DNA from: JAHJDS01 sp964569795
GTDB lineage: Bacteria > Desulfobacterota > Desulfarculia > Desulfarculales > JAHJDS01
Direction of reading: 5' to 3'
Assembly: GCA_964569795.1 (NCBI GenBank)
Contig: CAZMVB010000001.1
Coordinates: 186,001 to 250,000 of the forward strand
Length of the DNA stretch: 64,000 nt
This document shows, in pieces, positions 45,667 to 54,039 of the stretch. The notes under the pieces are model-generated. The model saw only the letters and a program-made list of their open reading frames with translations. It was not told the DNA's origin and ran no database searches. The stretch's first letter is position 1. The number at the start of each line of letters is the position of its first letter. Made by a program: the position numbers and the translations under genes.

Positions 45667-46770
45667 ATGATTGTCGGCGTTCCCAAGGAAATAAAGGCGG
45701 CCGAAAGACGGGTCTCCCTCACGCCGGCCGGGGTCAAGGCCCTGACCGACGCTGACCACACGGTGCTGATCGAACGGGCGGCCGGCGAGGGCAGCGGCTT
45801 CACCGACGAGTCTTACCAGCGAGCCGGGGCCCAAATCCGGTCCGGGGCGGAGGAGGTCTGGATCGAGGCGGAGATGATCCTCAAGGTCAAGGAGCCGGTC
45901 GAGCCGGAATTCGACCGGATGCGGCCCGGGTTGATCGTGTTCACCTACCTCCATCTGGCCGCAAACGCCGAACTGACCCGGAAGCTGTTGGAGGCCGGGG
46001 TCGTGGGGCTGGCCTATGAGACCATCCAGACCGATGACCGCCGCTTGCCCCTCCTGGCGCCCATGAGCGCCGTGGCCGGGCGGCTGTCCATCCAGGCCGG
46101 GGCCTTCAGCCTGGAGACCAACAACGGCGGCCGGGGGGTCCTGCTCAGCGGCGTGCCCGGCGTTCGACCGGCCAAGGTGGTCATCCTGGGCGCCGGAGTG
46201 GCCGGTCTCAACGCCTGCCTCATCGCCGTGGGCATCGGCGCCCGGGTCTCGGTCCTGGACATCAACCACGACCGCCTCGAGGCCTTGAGCCATCTGACCG
46301 GCGGGCGGGCGGTGACCCTGATGTCCAACCAGGTCAGCGTCGAGGAGGAAGTCAGCCGGGCCGACTTGGTCATCGGCTCGGTGCTCATCCCCGGCGCCAA
46401 GGCGCCCAAGCTGATCCCCCGGGAACTGGTCAAGAACATGAAGCCCGGGGCGGCCATCGTTGACATCTCCATCGACCAGGGAGGCTGCTGCGAGACCAGC
46501 CTGCCCACGACCCACTTCGAACCGACCTATGTCGAGGACGGAGTGGTCCATTACTGCGTCACCAACATGCCGGGCGTGGTGCCCCGGACCTCCACCCTGG
46601 CCCTGACCAACGCCACCCTCCCTTACATTCTTGAGGTGGCCGACAAGGGCTATCAGAGGGCCGTGGCCGAAAACCCCGAAATAGCCGCGGGGCTGAACCT
46701 GCTGGAGGGAAAACTGGTGAACGAGGCCGTGGCCCGCAGCCTGGGCCTACCCCTGTCCACCATGAACTAG
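45667..46770 (+). CDS. ald: Alanine dehydrogenase
   Basis: A 367-residue NAD-dependent enzyme. It shows GVPKEIKAAERRVSLTP at the N-terminus, the catalytic Lys in ILKVKEPVEPE near residue 75, His in TYLHLA near residue 96, the Rossmann motif GAGVAGLNA, and Asp in VDISIDQGG near residue 270. It oxidises L-alanine to pyruvate and ammonium. Because OrtAB yields D-alanine, a racemase would be needed to connect the two directly; none is in the window. Confidence 0.95.
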   Translation: MIVGVPKEIKAAERRVSLTPAGVKALTDADHTVLIERAAGEGSGFTDESYQRAGAQIRSGAEEVWIEAEMILKVKEPVEPEFDRMRPGLIVFTYLHLAANAELTRKLLEAGVVGLAYETIQTDDRRLPLLAPMSAVAGRLSIQAGAFSLETNNGGRGVLLSGVPGVRPAKVVILGAGVAGLNACLIAVGIGARVSVLDINHDRLEALSHLTGGRAVTLMSNQVSVEEEVSRADLVIGSVLIPGAKAPKLIPRELVKNMKPGAAIVDISIDQGGCCETSLPTTHFEPTYVEDGVVHYCVTNMPGVVPRTSTLALTNATLPYILEVADKGYQRAVAENPEIAAGLNLLEGKLVNEAVARSLGLPLSTMN

Positions 46771-46822
46771 GCCCGTCCGGGCCGGGAGAATTTGGAAACA
46801 ACTCTTTTCAGGGAGGCAAGTC

Positions 46823-47425
46823 ATGTCAGAACAAGCACCGGCTTTCGCCCCGATTCGTTATGACAACGTCATCAAGAATTACCAGGAGATGGCCAAGACC
46901 AAGCCCTATCTGACCTTCGAGTACGGGCTGGAGGCGATGCTGACCATCTTCACCCTGCACGACTTCTCCATGTTCCATGAACTGGAGGAGGAGTTCGGGA
47001 CCGAGAAGGCGGTCGAGCTCTACGGCCGGATCTGGAAGCGGCGGACCTACCTGGAGTGGCCGGGGCTGCTGCAGTTCATCGGCAAGAAGGAGGGCGACCG
47101 GATCGACATGGACGATCTGATCAAGATCATGGAGGTCTATTTCGAGACCTTCGGCAACCCGATCTTCCTGGCCCGGCGGACCGATGACGAGGTGACCTTC
47201 CGGGTCACCGACTGCCCCTACACCACCCAGATCCTGTGGCCCATGTTCCCGGCCGAGGAGAACCTGGCCTACAACGACAAGATCCAGGTAGAATGCAACT
47301 ACGCCATCTTCGAGACCTTCCTCGAACTGGCCGGCCTGGAGGGCAAGTGGATCTTCGGTTTCCCGTCGCAGTTGTGTCGGACCAACGACGCCTGCGAGTT
47401 CACCTATCGCCGGAAGAAGTTCTAA
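46823..47425 (+). CDS. ATC-hydrolase-like protein, short paralogue
   Basis: A 200-residue protein, similar in outline to the C-terminal part of the protein at 44270: DFSMFHELEEEFGTEKAVELYGRIW parallels its YLEKHLG block (given here by position 49-73), TDCPYTTQI parallels SDCAYW, and CRTNDACEFTYRRK parallels its C-terminal CGDDHCRVRFERR. The conserved Cys residues suggest a common thiol- or metal-dependent active site. It is located between alanine dehydrogenase and the transporter operon with GGGAGGC upstream. Function not assignable beyond family. Confidence 0.5.
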   Translation: MSEQAPAFAPIRYDNVIKNYQEMAKTKPYLTFEYGLEAMLTIFTLHDFSMFHELEEEFGTEKAVELYGRIWKRRTYLEWPGLLQFIGKKEGDRIDMDDLIKIMEVYFETFGNPIFLARRTDDEVTFRVTDCPYTTQILWPMFPAEENLAYNDKIQVECNYAIFETFLELAGLEGKWIFGFPSQLCRTNDACEFTYRRKKF

Positions 47426-47521
47426 CCCGCCGGCCGGTCCCGGGCCCGACGCGGCAACGGGCCGGGTCGGGGGCGATCCGGGGGGGGGTTGGTGGCCTTA
47501 ACACAGTTTGGAGGGGAAGAC

Positions 47522-48700
47522 ATGAAAAAGTTTGTGATCATCACCCTGGTGATCGCCGTCGCCGTCGCCGTGGGCCTGACGGCCCTGTCCGGCTCCCTGG
47601 TGGCGGCCAAGAAAAAAGGCCCGATCAAGATCGGCGCGGTGCTCAACTTCACCGGACCGATCGCCTTCATCGGTCCCATCTTCAAACGGGGCATCGTCCA
47701 GGCCCTGGAGGAGGTCAAATACACGGTCGGGGGCCGCAAGATCGTGCTGATCGTCGAGGACGCCGCCTCCAGTCCGGCCAAGTGCGTCGAGAAGGTCAAG
47801 AAGCTGGTCGAACGGGACAAGGTCCAGATCATCATCGGCCCGCTCATGGGTGACGCCCAGTTGGCCATCGCCCCCTATCTGAAGCGGAAGAAGGTCCTGA
47901 TCTCGACCCTGTACTGCGGCGACATCAAGCTGACCAACTATCCCAACTGGCTGATCTATCCGACGACCCTGGTCGGCCTGACCGCGCCCGTGGGCTGGTA
48001 CGCCGCCGACCGGGGCTGGAAGCGGATGGTGACCATCGGCTCGGACTACGCGGGCGGCCGCGGCTTCATCAAGGGCATCAAGCTCGGGTTCGAGCAGAGG
48101 GGCGGCAAGGTGGTCCAGCAGATCTGGGCCCCGGTCGGCACCCGGGATTACGGCCCGGCCCTGTCCAACGTCACCCGGAAGGCCGACTGCTCGGCTTACT
48201 TCGTGGCCAGCCCGACCGAGGTCCTGCGGTTTCTGCCCCAGTACCGTCAGTTCGTCGGCCCCCGGCTGCCCCTCCTGGCGACCACCGCCGCGGCAGACAT
48301 GCCCGAGGCGATCATGAAGCAGCTCAAGAAGAACGTCCTGGGCCTCGAGGGCCAGGCCCTGTACATCAACACCCGGAAGGACCCGGTCAACATGGCCTTT
48401 GTCAAGGCCATGAAGAAACGCTGGGGCAAGGTACCCGGAGGCCTGGAGAGCAATTCCTACTGCATCACCAGGGCCATCCTGTCCGGTCTCAAGGCCACCG
48501 GCGGAGACGAGTCATTCGACAAGCTCAAGCCGGCCATCTTGAAGATCAAGCTCCAGACGCCCCAGGGGCCCCTGTCCTGGACCCGGCACGGCGTGGCGGT
48601 GACCGACTGCTACATCGCCCGGGCGACGTTCAAGAACGGTCACTGGTTCTGGCAGCCGATCAAGATCTATAAGGCGGTCATGGATCCGCGGCTGAAGTAG
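47522..48700 (+). CDS. livK: ABC transporter periplasmic substrate-binding protein (LivK-like)
   Basis: A 392-residue type-1 periplasmic binding protein with a signal peptide (cleavage near residue 29 after LVA). The fold starts PIKIGAVLNFTGPIAFIG and continues with VLIVEDAASSPAKCVEKVKKL. GGAGGGG supports the ATG at 47522 rather than an upstream in-frame GTG. First gene of a complete five-gene transporter located after the peptide-catabolism genes, so its ligand is likely an amino acid or derivative used by them. A strong hairpin follows. Confidence 0.85.
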   Translation: MKKFVIITLVIAVAVAVGLTALSGSLVAAKKKGPIKIGAVLNFTGPIAFIGPIFKRGIVQALEEVKYTVGGRKIVLIVEDAASSPAKCVEKVKKLVERDKVQIIIGPLMGDAQLAIAPYLKRKKVLISTLYCGDIKLTNYPNWLIYPTTLVGLTAPVGWYAADRGWKRMVTIGSDYAGGRGFIKGIKLGFEQRGGKVVQQIWAPVGTRDYGPALSNVTRKADCSAYFVASPTEVLRFLPQYRQFVGPRLPLLATTAAADMPEAIMKQLKKNVLGLEGQALYINTRKDPVNMAFVKAMKKRWGKVPGGLESNSYCITRAILSGLKATGGDESFDKLKPAILKIKLQTPQGPLSWTRHGVAVTDCYIARATFKNGHWFWQPIKIYKAVMDPRLK

Positions 48701-48714
48701 TCCGGAAAAAAAGC

Positions 48715-48744
48715 TTCGGGGCGGGGCGAGGGTCCCGCCCCGAA
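48715..48744 (+). promoter_or_regulatory. mRNA hairpin after the second substrate-binding-protein gene
   Basis: A perfect 11-bp stem, TTCGGGGCGGG (48715-48725) with CCCGCCCCGAA (48734-48744), 8-nt loop, no T-run afterwards. Same location and style as the hairpin at 8677-8717; probably raises binding-protein mRNA over the membrane-protein part. Confidence 0.55.
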
Positions 48745-48781
48745 ACATCGCCCCGCCGGCAAACCTACCGGGTGAGACGCC

Positions 48782-49642
48782 ATGTCCTGGTTCCTGGTCA
48801 ATCTCTTCAACGGCCTGTCCTACGGCATGGTCTTGTTTCTGATCGCCTCGGGCATGTCCATCGTCATGGGGGCCATGGGCATCACCAACCTGGCTCACGG
48901 GGCCCTGTACATGGTCGGGGCCTACATCGGATGGACGGTGGCCGTCAAGCTCGGGGCCGGATTCTGGCTGGGCGTGGCCGCCGGCGGGGTGGCCGCCGGA
49001 CTGGTGGGCCTGGTGATCGAGCGTGGTTTTCTGCGTTTTCTGTACAAACAGGCCAACGAACAGGTCCTGCTGACCTTTGGATTCGTGTACATCATTTCCA
49101 ACCTGTGCCTCTGGATCTGGGGGGGCTGGCCGCGGATGGCCTTCACCGCCGACTTTTTGACCGGGACCTTCCCCCTCCTGGACCGGACCTACCCCAAGGC
49201 CCGCCTGGCGACGATCGTCCTGGGTCTTATCGTGGCGGTGGGGCTGTGGTGGGTCCAGGAAAGAACCCGGGTCGGGGCCATGGTCCGGGCCGGCATGGAC
49301 GACAAGGAAACGGCCCAGGCCCTGGGCATCAATCTGGAACGGGTTTTCGCGATCATGTTTTTCGGGGCCTCGTTCGTGGCCGGCCTGGCCGGGGTGTTGG
49401 GGGCCCAGATGCTGGGCGTCAACCCGAACATGGGCATGGAGATCCTGCTGCTGGCCTTGATCGTGATCATCGTCGGCGGCGTGGGATCGGTCGGCGGCGC
49501 CCTGGTGGGCGGGGTGCTGATCGGCCTGATCGACGCCTTCGGCCGGGCGGTCCTCCCGCAACTGTCCATGTTCATCATGTACCTGGCCATGGTCATTGTC
49601 CTGACTATCCGGCCCAGCGGACTCTTGGGTCGAAAGAACTGA
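48782..49642 (+). CDS. livH: Branched-chain-type ABC transporter permease (LivH-like)
   Basis: A 286-residue polytopic permease of standard length. It shows GLSYGMVLFLIASGMSIVMG, NLAHGALYMVGAYI, and RAGMDDKETAQALGIN, the cytoplasmic loop that couples to ATPases. GGGTGAG lies upstream of the ATG. Partner of the LivM-like protein. Confidence 0.9.
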   Translation: MSWFLVNLFNGLSYGMVLFLIASGMSIVMGAMGITNLAHGALYMVGAYIGWTVAVKLGAGFWLGVAAGGVAAGLVGLVIERGFLRFLYKQANEQVLLTFGFVYIISNLCLWIWGGWPRMAFTADFLTGTFPLLDRTYPKARLATIVLGLIVAVGLWWVQERTRVGAMVRAGMDDKETAQALGINLERVFAIMFFGASFVAGLAGVLGAQMLGVNPNMGMEILLLALIVIIVGGVGSVGGALVGGVLIGLIDAFGRAVLPQLSMFIMYLAMVIVLTIRPSGLLGRKN

Positions 49643-49645
49643 GCC

Positions 49646-50665
49646 ATGCAGGTGACCGAATCGCTTTCCCTGAAGACGCCCCCGATGACGCTTCCCCGGG
49701 TTGGACACCCCTGGGTGGGATTCGTCGGCCTGACGGTCCTTCTGGCCGGACTCCCCCTGCTGGTGACCGGATATTACCAGGGCCTGATGACCCGGTTTCT
49801 GATCTACGGCCTGTTCGCCGTGAGCTACAATTTGGCCTTTGGCTACACCGGGTTGCTGTCCCTGGGGCACGGCGCCTTTTTCGGGGCCGGGGCCTACTGC
49901 GTCGCTTTGTTGACGATGCACGCCGGGATCGATTCCCTGTGGGTCGGGGCGCCGCTGGGGGTGGCCACGGCCGTTTTGGTGGCGGCCCTGTTCGGCCTGA
50001 TCGCCCTCAGGGCCTCGGGTATCTACTTTCTGCTGGTGACCTTTGCCCTGGGTCAGATGTGTTTCAGCGTGGCCTGGAACTTCAAGTGGTTCAACTCGCC
50101 GGGGATGAGGGGCATCACCGGCCTGGACCTGCCGACCCTGGGCATTAAGGGCCTGGCCCTGACGACCGCCAGCTATTACTATCTGGTCCTGGGGATCTTC
50201 CTGGCCAGCCTGGTGGTGCTTCACCTGATCGTCCGCTCTCCCTTCGGCCTGTCCCTGGTGGGCATCAGGGAGGACGAGGCCCGGATGGAGGCCGTGGGCT
50301 ACAACACCTGGCTGCACAAGTATCTGGCCTTTGTCATCTCGGGGCTGTTCTGCGGCCTGGCCGGGGTGCTGTTCGCCTATTACAACAACATGGTGGAACC
50401 GAATCACCTGGCGGTGGACACCTCGTTTTTACCGATGGTCATGGCCATCATCGGCGGTCAGGGAACCTTGTTCGGACCCATTGTCGGGGCGGCGTTGATC
50501 GTCTTCTTCCAGGAAGTGGTCAGCGAGGTCATGCCCATCCGGTGGCCTCTGGTCCTGGGCGGCCTGTTCGTGGTGTCGATCATGCTCGCCCGGCAGGGGG
50601 TCTGGGTGTATCTGAAAACGCTCATCGTCAGGATCGGCCCAGGTCATGGAAGCGCTGAGAGTTGA
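49646..50665 (+). CDS. livM: Branched-chain-type ABC transporter permease (LivM-like)
   Basis: A 339-residue membrane protein with LivM blocks: YNLAFGYTGLLSLGHGAFFG near residue 60, GIREDEARMEAVGYNTW coupling loop, and a C-terminal GGQGTLFGPIVGAAL. It begins 3 nt after livH. Its last 20 nt overlap the start of the ATPase gene. Confidence 0.9.
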   Translation: MQVTESLSLKTPPMTLPRVGHPWVGFVGLTVLLAGLPLLVTGYYQGLMTRFLIYGLFAVSYNLAFGYTGLLSLGHGAFFGAGAYCVALLTMHAGIDSLWVGAPLGVATAVLVAALFGLIALRASGIYFLLVTFALGQMCFSVAWNFKWFNSPGMRGITGLDLPTLGIKGLALTTASYYYLVLGIFLASLVVLHLIVRSPFGLSLVGIREDEARMEAVGYNTWLHKYLAFVISGLFCGLAGVLFAYYNNMVEPNHLAVDTSFLPMVMAIIGGQGTLFGPIVGAALIVFFQEVVSEVMPIRWPLVLGGLFVVSIMLARQGVWVYLKTLIVRIGPGHGSAES

Positions 50666-51389
50666 GGACTTGAAAAAAAGCTTCGGCGGAGTTCAGGCCG
50701 TGGCCGGGGTGACCTTTGACGTCGCGGTCGGGGAGCATCTGGTGATCATCGGCCCCAACGGGGCCGGCAAGACCACGCTCCTGAATCTGATCAACGGCCA
50801 GTGGACCCCTTCCGGGGGACGGATCGAATTCTTCGGCCGGGACGTCACCCGGATGTCCACCCATCGCCGCTCTCACCTGGGCATGGCCCGGGCCTTTCAG
50901 ACGATCAGCCTCCTGGCCAACCTTTCGCTTCTGGAAAACGTCCTGCTGACCCTGTATGGAACCACGCCTTACCGGTTCCGGATGTTCATGCGGATGGAGG
51001 GGTTCGCCGACATCGTCGAATCGGCCCGGCGGATCCTGTCCTCGCTGGACCTGTGGGCCCGACGGGACGAGCCCCTCAACAGCATTTCCTACGGCGAACA
51101 ACGTCGCCTGGAGATCAGCCTGGGGCTGGCCCTGGAACCGAAAATGCTGCTCTTGGACGAGCCCAGCGCCGGCCTGACCAAGGAGGAGAGTCAGGTCGTG
51201 GTGGACATCATCCGGAACCTGGCCGAGGACCAGACGTTGCTGATCGTGGACCATGACATGGAACTGGTCTTCGAGGTCGCCTCGCGGATCATCGTCCTGC
51301 ACCAGGGGCTGGTCATCGCCGACGGACCGCCGGGCGAAATCCAGAACGACCAGCGGGTCAGGGAAGTCTATATGGGCGTGGACGAGTGA
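50646..51389 (+). CDS. livG: Branched-chain-type ABC transporter ATP-binding protein (LivG-like)
   Basis: A 247-residue ATPase. Walker A is GPNGAGKTT at about residues 37-45, the signature is SYGEQRRLEISLGL, Walker B is MLLLDEPSAGLT, and the H-loop is IVDHDME. The gene starts inside the end of livM without a strong ribosome site, indicating coupled translation. Confidence 0.9.
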   Translation: MEALRVEDLKKSFGGVQAVAGVTFDVAVGEHLVIIGPNGAGKTTLLNLINGQWTPSGGRIEFFGRDVTRMSTHRRSHLGMARAFQTISLLANLSLLENVLLTLYGTTPYRFRMFMRMEGFADIVESARRILSSLDLWARRDEPLNSISYGEQRRLEISLGLALEPKMLLLDEPSAGLTKEESQVVVDIIRNLAEDQTLLIVDHDMELVFEVASRIIVLHQGLVIADGPPGEIQNDQRVREVYMGVDE

Positions 51390-51396
51390 GGCGGCC

Positions 51397-52086
51397 ATGC
51401 TGCACCTGAAGGACCTACACACCTATTACGGCGATACCCACGTCCTCCAGGGCCTGTCCCTGGACGTCGGGCCGGGGGCGGTGGTCGCCCTGTTGGGCCG
51501 TAACGGCATGGGCAAGACGACCACCATCCGGTCCATCCTTGGCCTGACCCCGCCCCGCAGCGGTTCGATCCGCTTCCAGGACCAGGAACTGACCCGCCTT
51601 AAGAGCCACCAGGTCGCCAGGCTGGGCATCGGCCTGGTGCCCCAGGGCCGCAACATCTTTCCGTCGCTTAGCGTCCGGGAAAACCTGACCGTGGCCGCCC
51701 GGAGTTCGGGCTGGAACCTGGACCAGGTTTACCAGCACTTTCCCATCCTGCGGGATCGGGCCGGTCTCAAAGGGAACCTGCTCAGCGGCGGCGAGCAGCA
51801 GATGCTGGCCATCGCCCGGGCCTTGATGACCAACCCGGATCTGATGCTCATGGACGAGCCGTCCGAGGGCCTGGCGCCGATGATCGTTCGCCTGATCGGC
51901 GACATCATCATTCAATTGAAGGAAACCGGAATCTCGCTGCTACTGGTCGAACAGAACTATCCCCTGGCCCGGCGCGTGGCAGACTACGTCTATGTCATCG
52001 CCAAGGGAGAGATCGTCTATCATGCCCCGATGGGCGACCTGGATGAAAACGAAGAGATCAAGGTCAAATACTTGTGTGCCACTTGA
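51397..52086 (+). CDS. livF: Branched-chain-type ABC transporter ATP-binding protein (LivF-like)
   Basis: A 229-residue ATPase. Walker A is GRNGMGKTTT, Q-loop region VPQGRNIF, signature LSGGEQQMLAIARAL, Walker B LMLMDEPSEGLAP, H-loop LLVEQNY. The start at 51397 follows the livG stop by 7 nt with GTGAGG upstream. Last gene of the second transporter; no clear terminator follows. Confidence 0.9.
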   Translation: MLHLKDLHTYYGDTHVLQGLSLDVGPGAVVALLGRNGMGKTTTIRSILGLTPPRSGSIRFQDQELTRLKSHQVARLGIGLVPQGRNIFPSLSVRENLTVAARSSGWNLDQVYQHFPILRDRAGLKGNLLSGGEQQMLAIARALMTNPDLMLMDEPSEGLAPMIVRLIGDIIIQLKETGISLLLVEQNYPLARRVADYVYVIAKGEIVYHAPMGDLDENEEIKVKYLCAT

Positions 52087-52791
52087 GGTCATATTGGAGA
52101 AAGTAGGGGCGGTCGCCGTCACCGTGTCCATTCCAGGCCAAGGGCGAATCAAAGTATGATCCCCGTTACCCGCATTGCTGGCCAAAATTGCATGAGCAGA
52201 GATATCGCTCAGGACCAGACCCTCCTGCCGGCTTCCCCTTGTCCAGATATGGTCGGCTTGTATGGCTCGGCCTTGATTGGTGCCACAAAAAGGCCGTTCG
52301 TCAATCCAGTGGACCAATATCTTGACATTCGGCCAGCCGGCTGAAGTCAACATAGATTGGTCACACCTCGCCACACACCCTGGATTCAGTAAGTCCTTCC
52401 ACGGCCGGCCCGATGCTTCCCAAAAGCGCAATGCCAGGGCCCGCCCTTGACCTGAGCCAGGGTGGCGGAGACAAGGCCCGGGAGGGTGATCGGCCGGGCT
52501 CAGTCGAACGTCAACGGTTCGGCCTCGTCCGGTACTTCGTCTGGCAGGGAAACCGGGATGGCCAGGTTCTCGACGATCTTGTCGGTCGTTTCCGGGGGCA
52601 ATCGTTTTTCGGCCCTGGATAATCGAATCCGGAGGGGGGCGACGCCTGGCAAATTCCGGGTGGAGCGGTCCGTGGTGGCCTCCTCTAATTCCGGGGAGGG
52701 GACTTGAAAACGGTTCCCCGCGAACCCAATTTTCAGAAAACACATCCAACCCCGGCGTCGGATCGCGGCCGGTTTGGACCTGGGAGCGTAC
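52087..52791. other. Roughly 700-bp region with no convincing gene
   Basis: The first ~300 nt are AT-richer than flanking DNA and carry only short, family-less frames on both strands. A 97-codon minus-strand frame (52793-52500) has a plausible-looking C-terminus (SLPDEVPDEAEPLTFD) but no recognisable motif, and its start coincides with the MFS gene start, so it may be real, decayed or chance. Weak TTGAAA (52704-52709) could be a -35 for the MFS gene. No inverted repeats or target duplications typical of insertion sequences were seen by eye. Confidence 0.35.
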
Positions 52792-54039
52792 ATGTCTTCC
52801 GTCCCTCACGAGCCTGACGCGCCCGAATCCCAGGCACCGGAGGTCGCTTTCCGGACCCTGTTCATCGTCCTGGCCATTGCCGTGGCCGTGTCCAACCTGG
52901 GGGCCGGATTCATCTCGCCCCTGCTGCCGGTGTACGCCCAGATGATGGGCGCCGGGGGCTTTCTGATCGGGCTGATATTTTCGTCCTTTTCCGTGGCCCG
53001 GGTGATCTTCATGCCCCTGGCCGGGGCCGCCTCAGACCGCTGGGGGCGCAAGACCTTCATCATGGCCGGCCTGTTCTTTTATGCCCTGTGTTCGGTCGGT
53101 TACATCTTCGCCCAGGAGGCCTGGCTCCTGGTGGGCATTCGGTTTTTCCAGGGGATGGCCTCGGCCCTGGTCTTCCCCATCGCCATGGCCGCCGTGGCCG
53201 ACCTGACCCCCGTGGAAAAGGCGGGCACCGTGGTCGGGTCCTTCAACGCCCCGGTCTATATCGGCCTGGGATTTGGTCCGTTGCTGGGCGGGATCATGGC
53301 CGACTGGATCAGCATCGAGGTCAATTTCTGGGCCATGGGCGTGTTGAGCCTGTCCGCCCTGCTGGTCGTGGCGATCCTGATGCCCCGGATCGGCCGGCGC
53401 AAGAAAAAGAGCCCGGTCCGGATCAAATCGTGGGCCATGCTGGCCGACGGCACCTTTCGGGCGGTCTTTGCCCTGCGCTTTGCCCAGTCCGTGGGCCTGG
53501 GGGTGATGACCGCCTTCCTGCCGCTGTTGGGGCATATGATCGGACTGTCCATGGCCGTTCTGGGCATCGGCCTGGCGGTCAAGATCCTGACGGCGGCCCT
53601 GCTGATGCGCCCCCTGGGCAAGCTGGCCGACCGCTACAACCGGGTGATTCTGTGCGCTGTCGGGTCGTCCCTGTGCATGATGTCCTTGTTGGCGGCGACG
53701 ATCATCGACGAGGTGATCGGTTTCTTCGCGGTCTGCCTGATGTGGGGCACGGCCAGCGCCCTGAGCGTGCCGGCCATGACCACCCTGGTCATCGCCCGGG
53801 GCAAGATGCTCGAGGCCGGCATGGGCCGGGCCATGGGCCTGTTCAACCTGGCCCTGTCAGCCGGTTTCGCCACCGGGCCCATCACCCTGGGCGGCTTCTA
53901 CGATCTGATGAAGCCCGACGGCGCCTTCCTGGCCGCGGCCGGGGTGCTGCTAACCGGGATCGTCGTCTTCCTGAGCCAGGTCAAGCGGCTCCAGGTGGTG
54001 GCCCGGCCGGCCCCTTCGGCGGTTTCGGGTCCGGCCTGA
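52792..54039 (+). CDS. Major facilitator superfamily transporter
   Basis: A 415-residue protein with twelve predicted membrane helices. It shows the MFS motif between helices 2 and 3 (GAASDRWGRKTFIM) and a second-half counterpart (GKLADRYNRVIL). A drug/metabolite exporter of the DHA1-like type is most likely by general pattern. The ATG at 52792 has GGGAG 5 nt upstream. Its 3' end overlaps the convergent gamma-glutamyltransferase gene by 59 nt, so the two genes could interfere or be co-regulated. It might export the product of the minus-strand operon. Confidence 0.8.
   Translation: MSSVPHEPDAPESQAPEVAFRTLFIVLAIAVAVSNLGAGFISPLLPVYAQMMGAGGFLIGLIFSSFSVARVIFMPLAGAASDRWGRKTFIMAGLFFYALCSVGYIFAQEAWLLVGIRFFQGMASALVFPIAMAAVADLTPVEKAGTVVGSFNAPVYIGLGFGPLLGGIMADWISIEVNFWAMGVLSLSALLVVAILMPRIGRRKKKSPVRIKSWAMLADGTFRAVFALRFAQSVGLGVMTAFLPLLGHMIGLSMAVLGIGLAVKILTAALLMRPLGKLADRYNRVILCAVGSSLCMMSLLAATIIDEVIGFFAVCLMWGTASALSVPAMTTLVIARGKMLEAGMGRAMGLFNLALSAGFATGPITLGGFYDLMKPDGAFLAAAGVLLTGIVVFLSQVKRLQVVARPAPSAVSGPA

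Noticed and set aside
52087..52791. Insertion-sequence remnant
   Set aside because: No terminal inverted repeats, target duplication or transposase motif could be seen.
52500..52793. 97-codon minus-strand gene before the MFS transporter
   Set aside because: No motif, no convincing ribosome site, and its start lies within the MFS start region; mentioned only in the gap entry.
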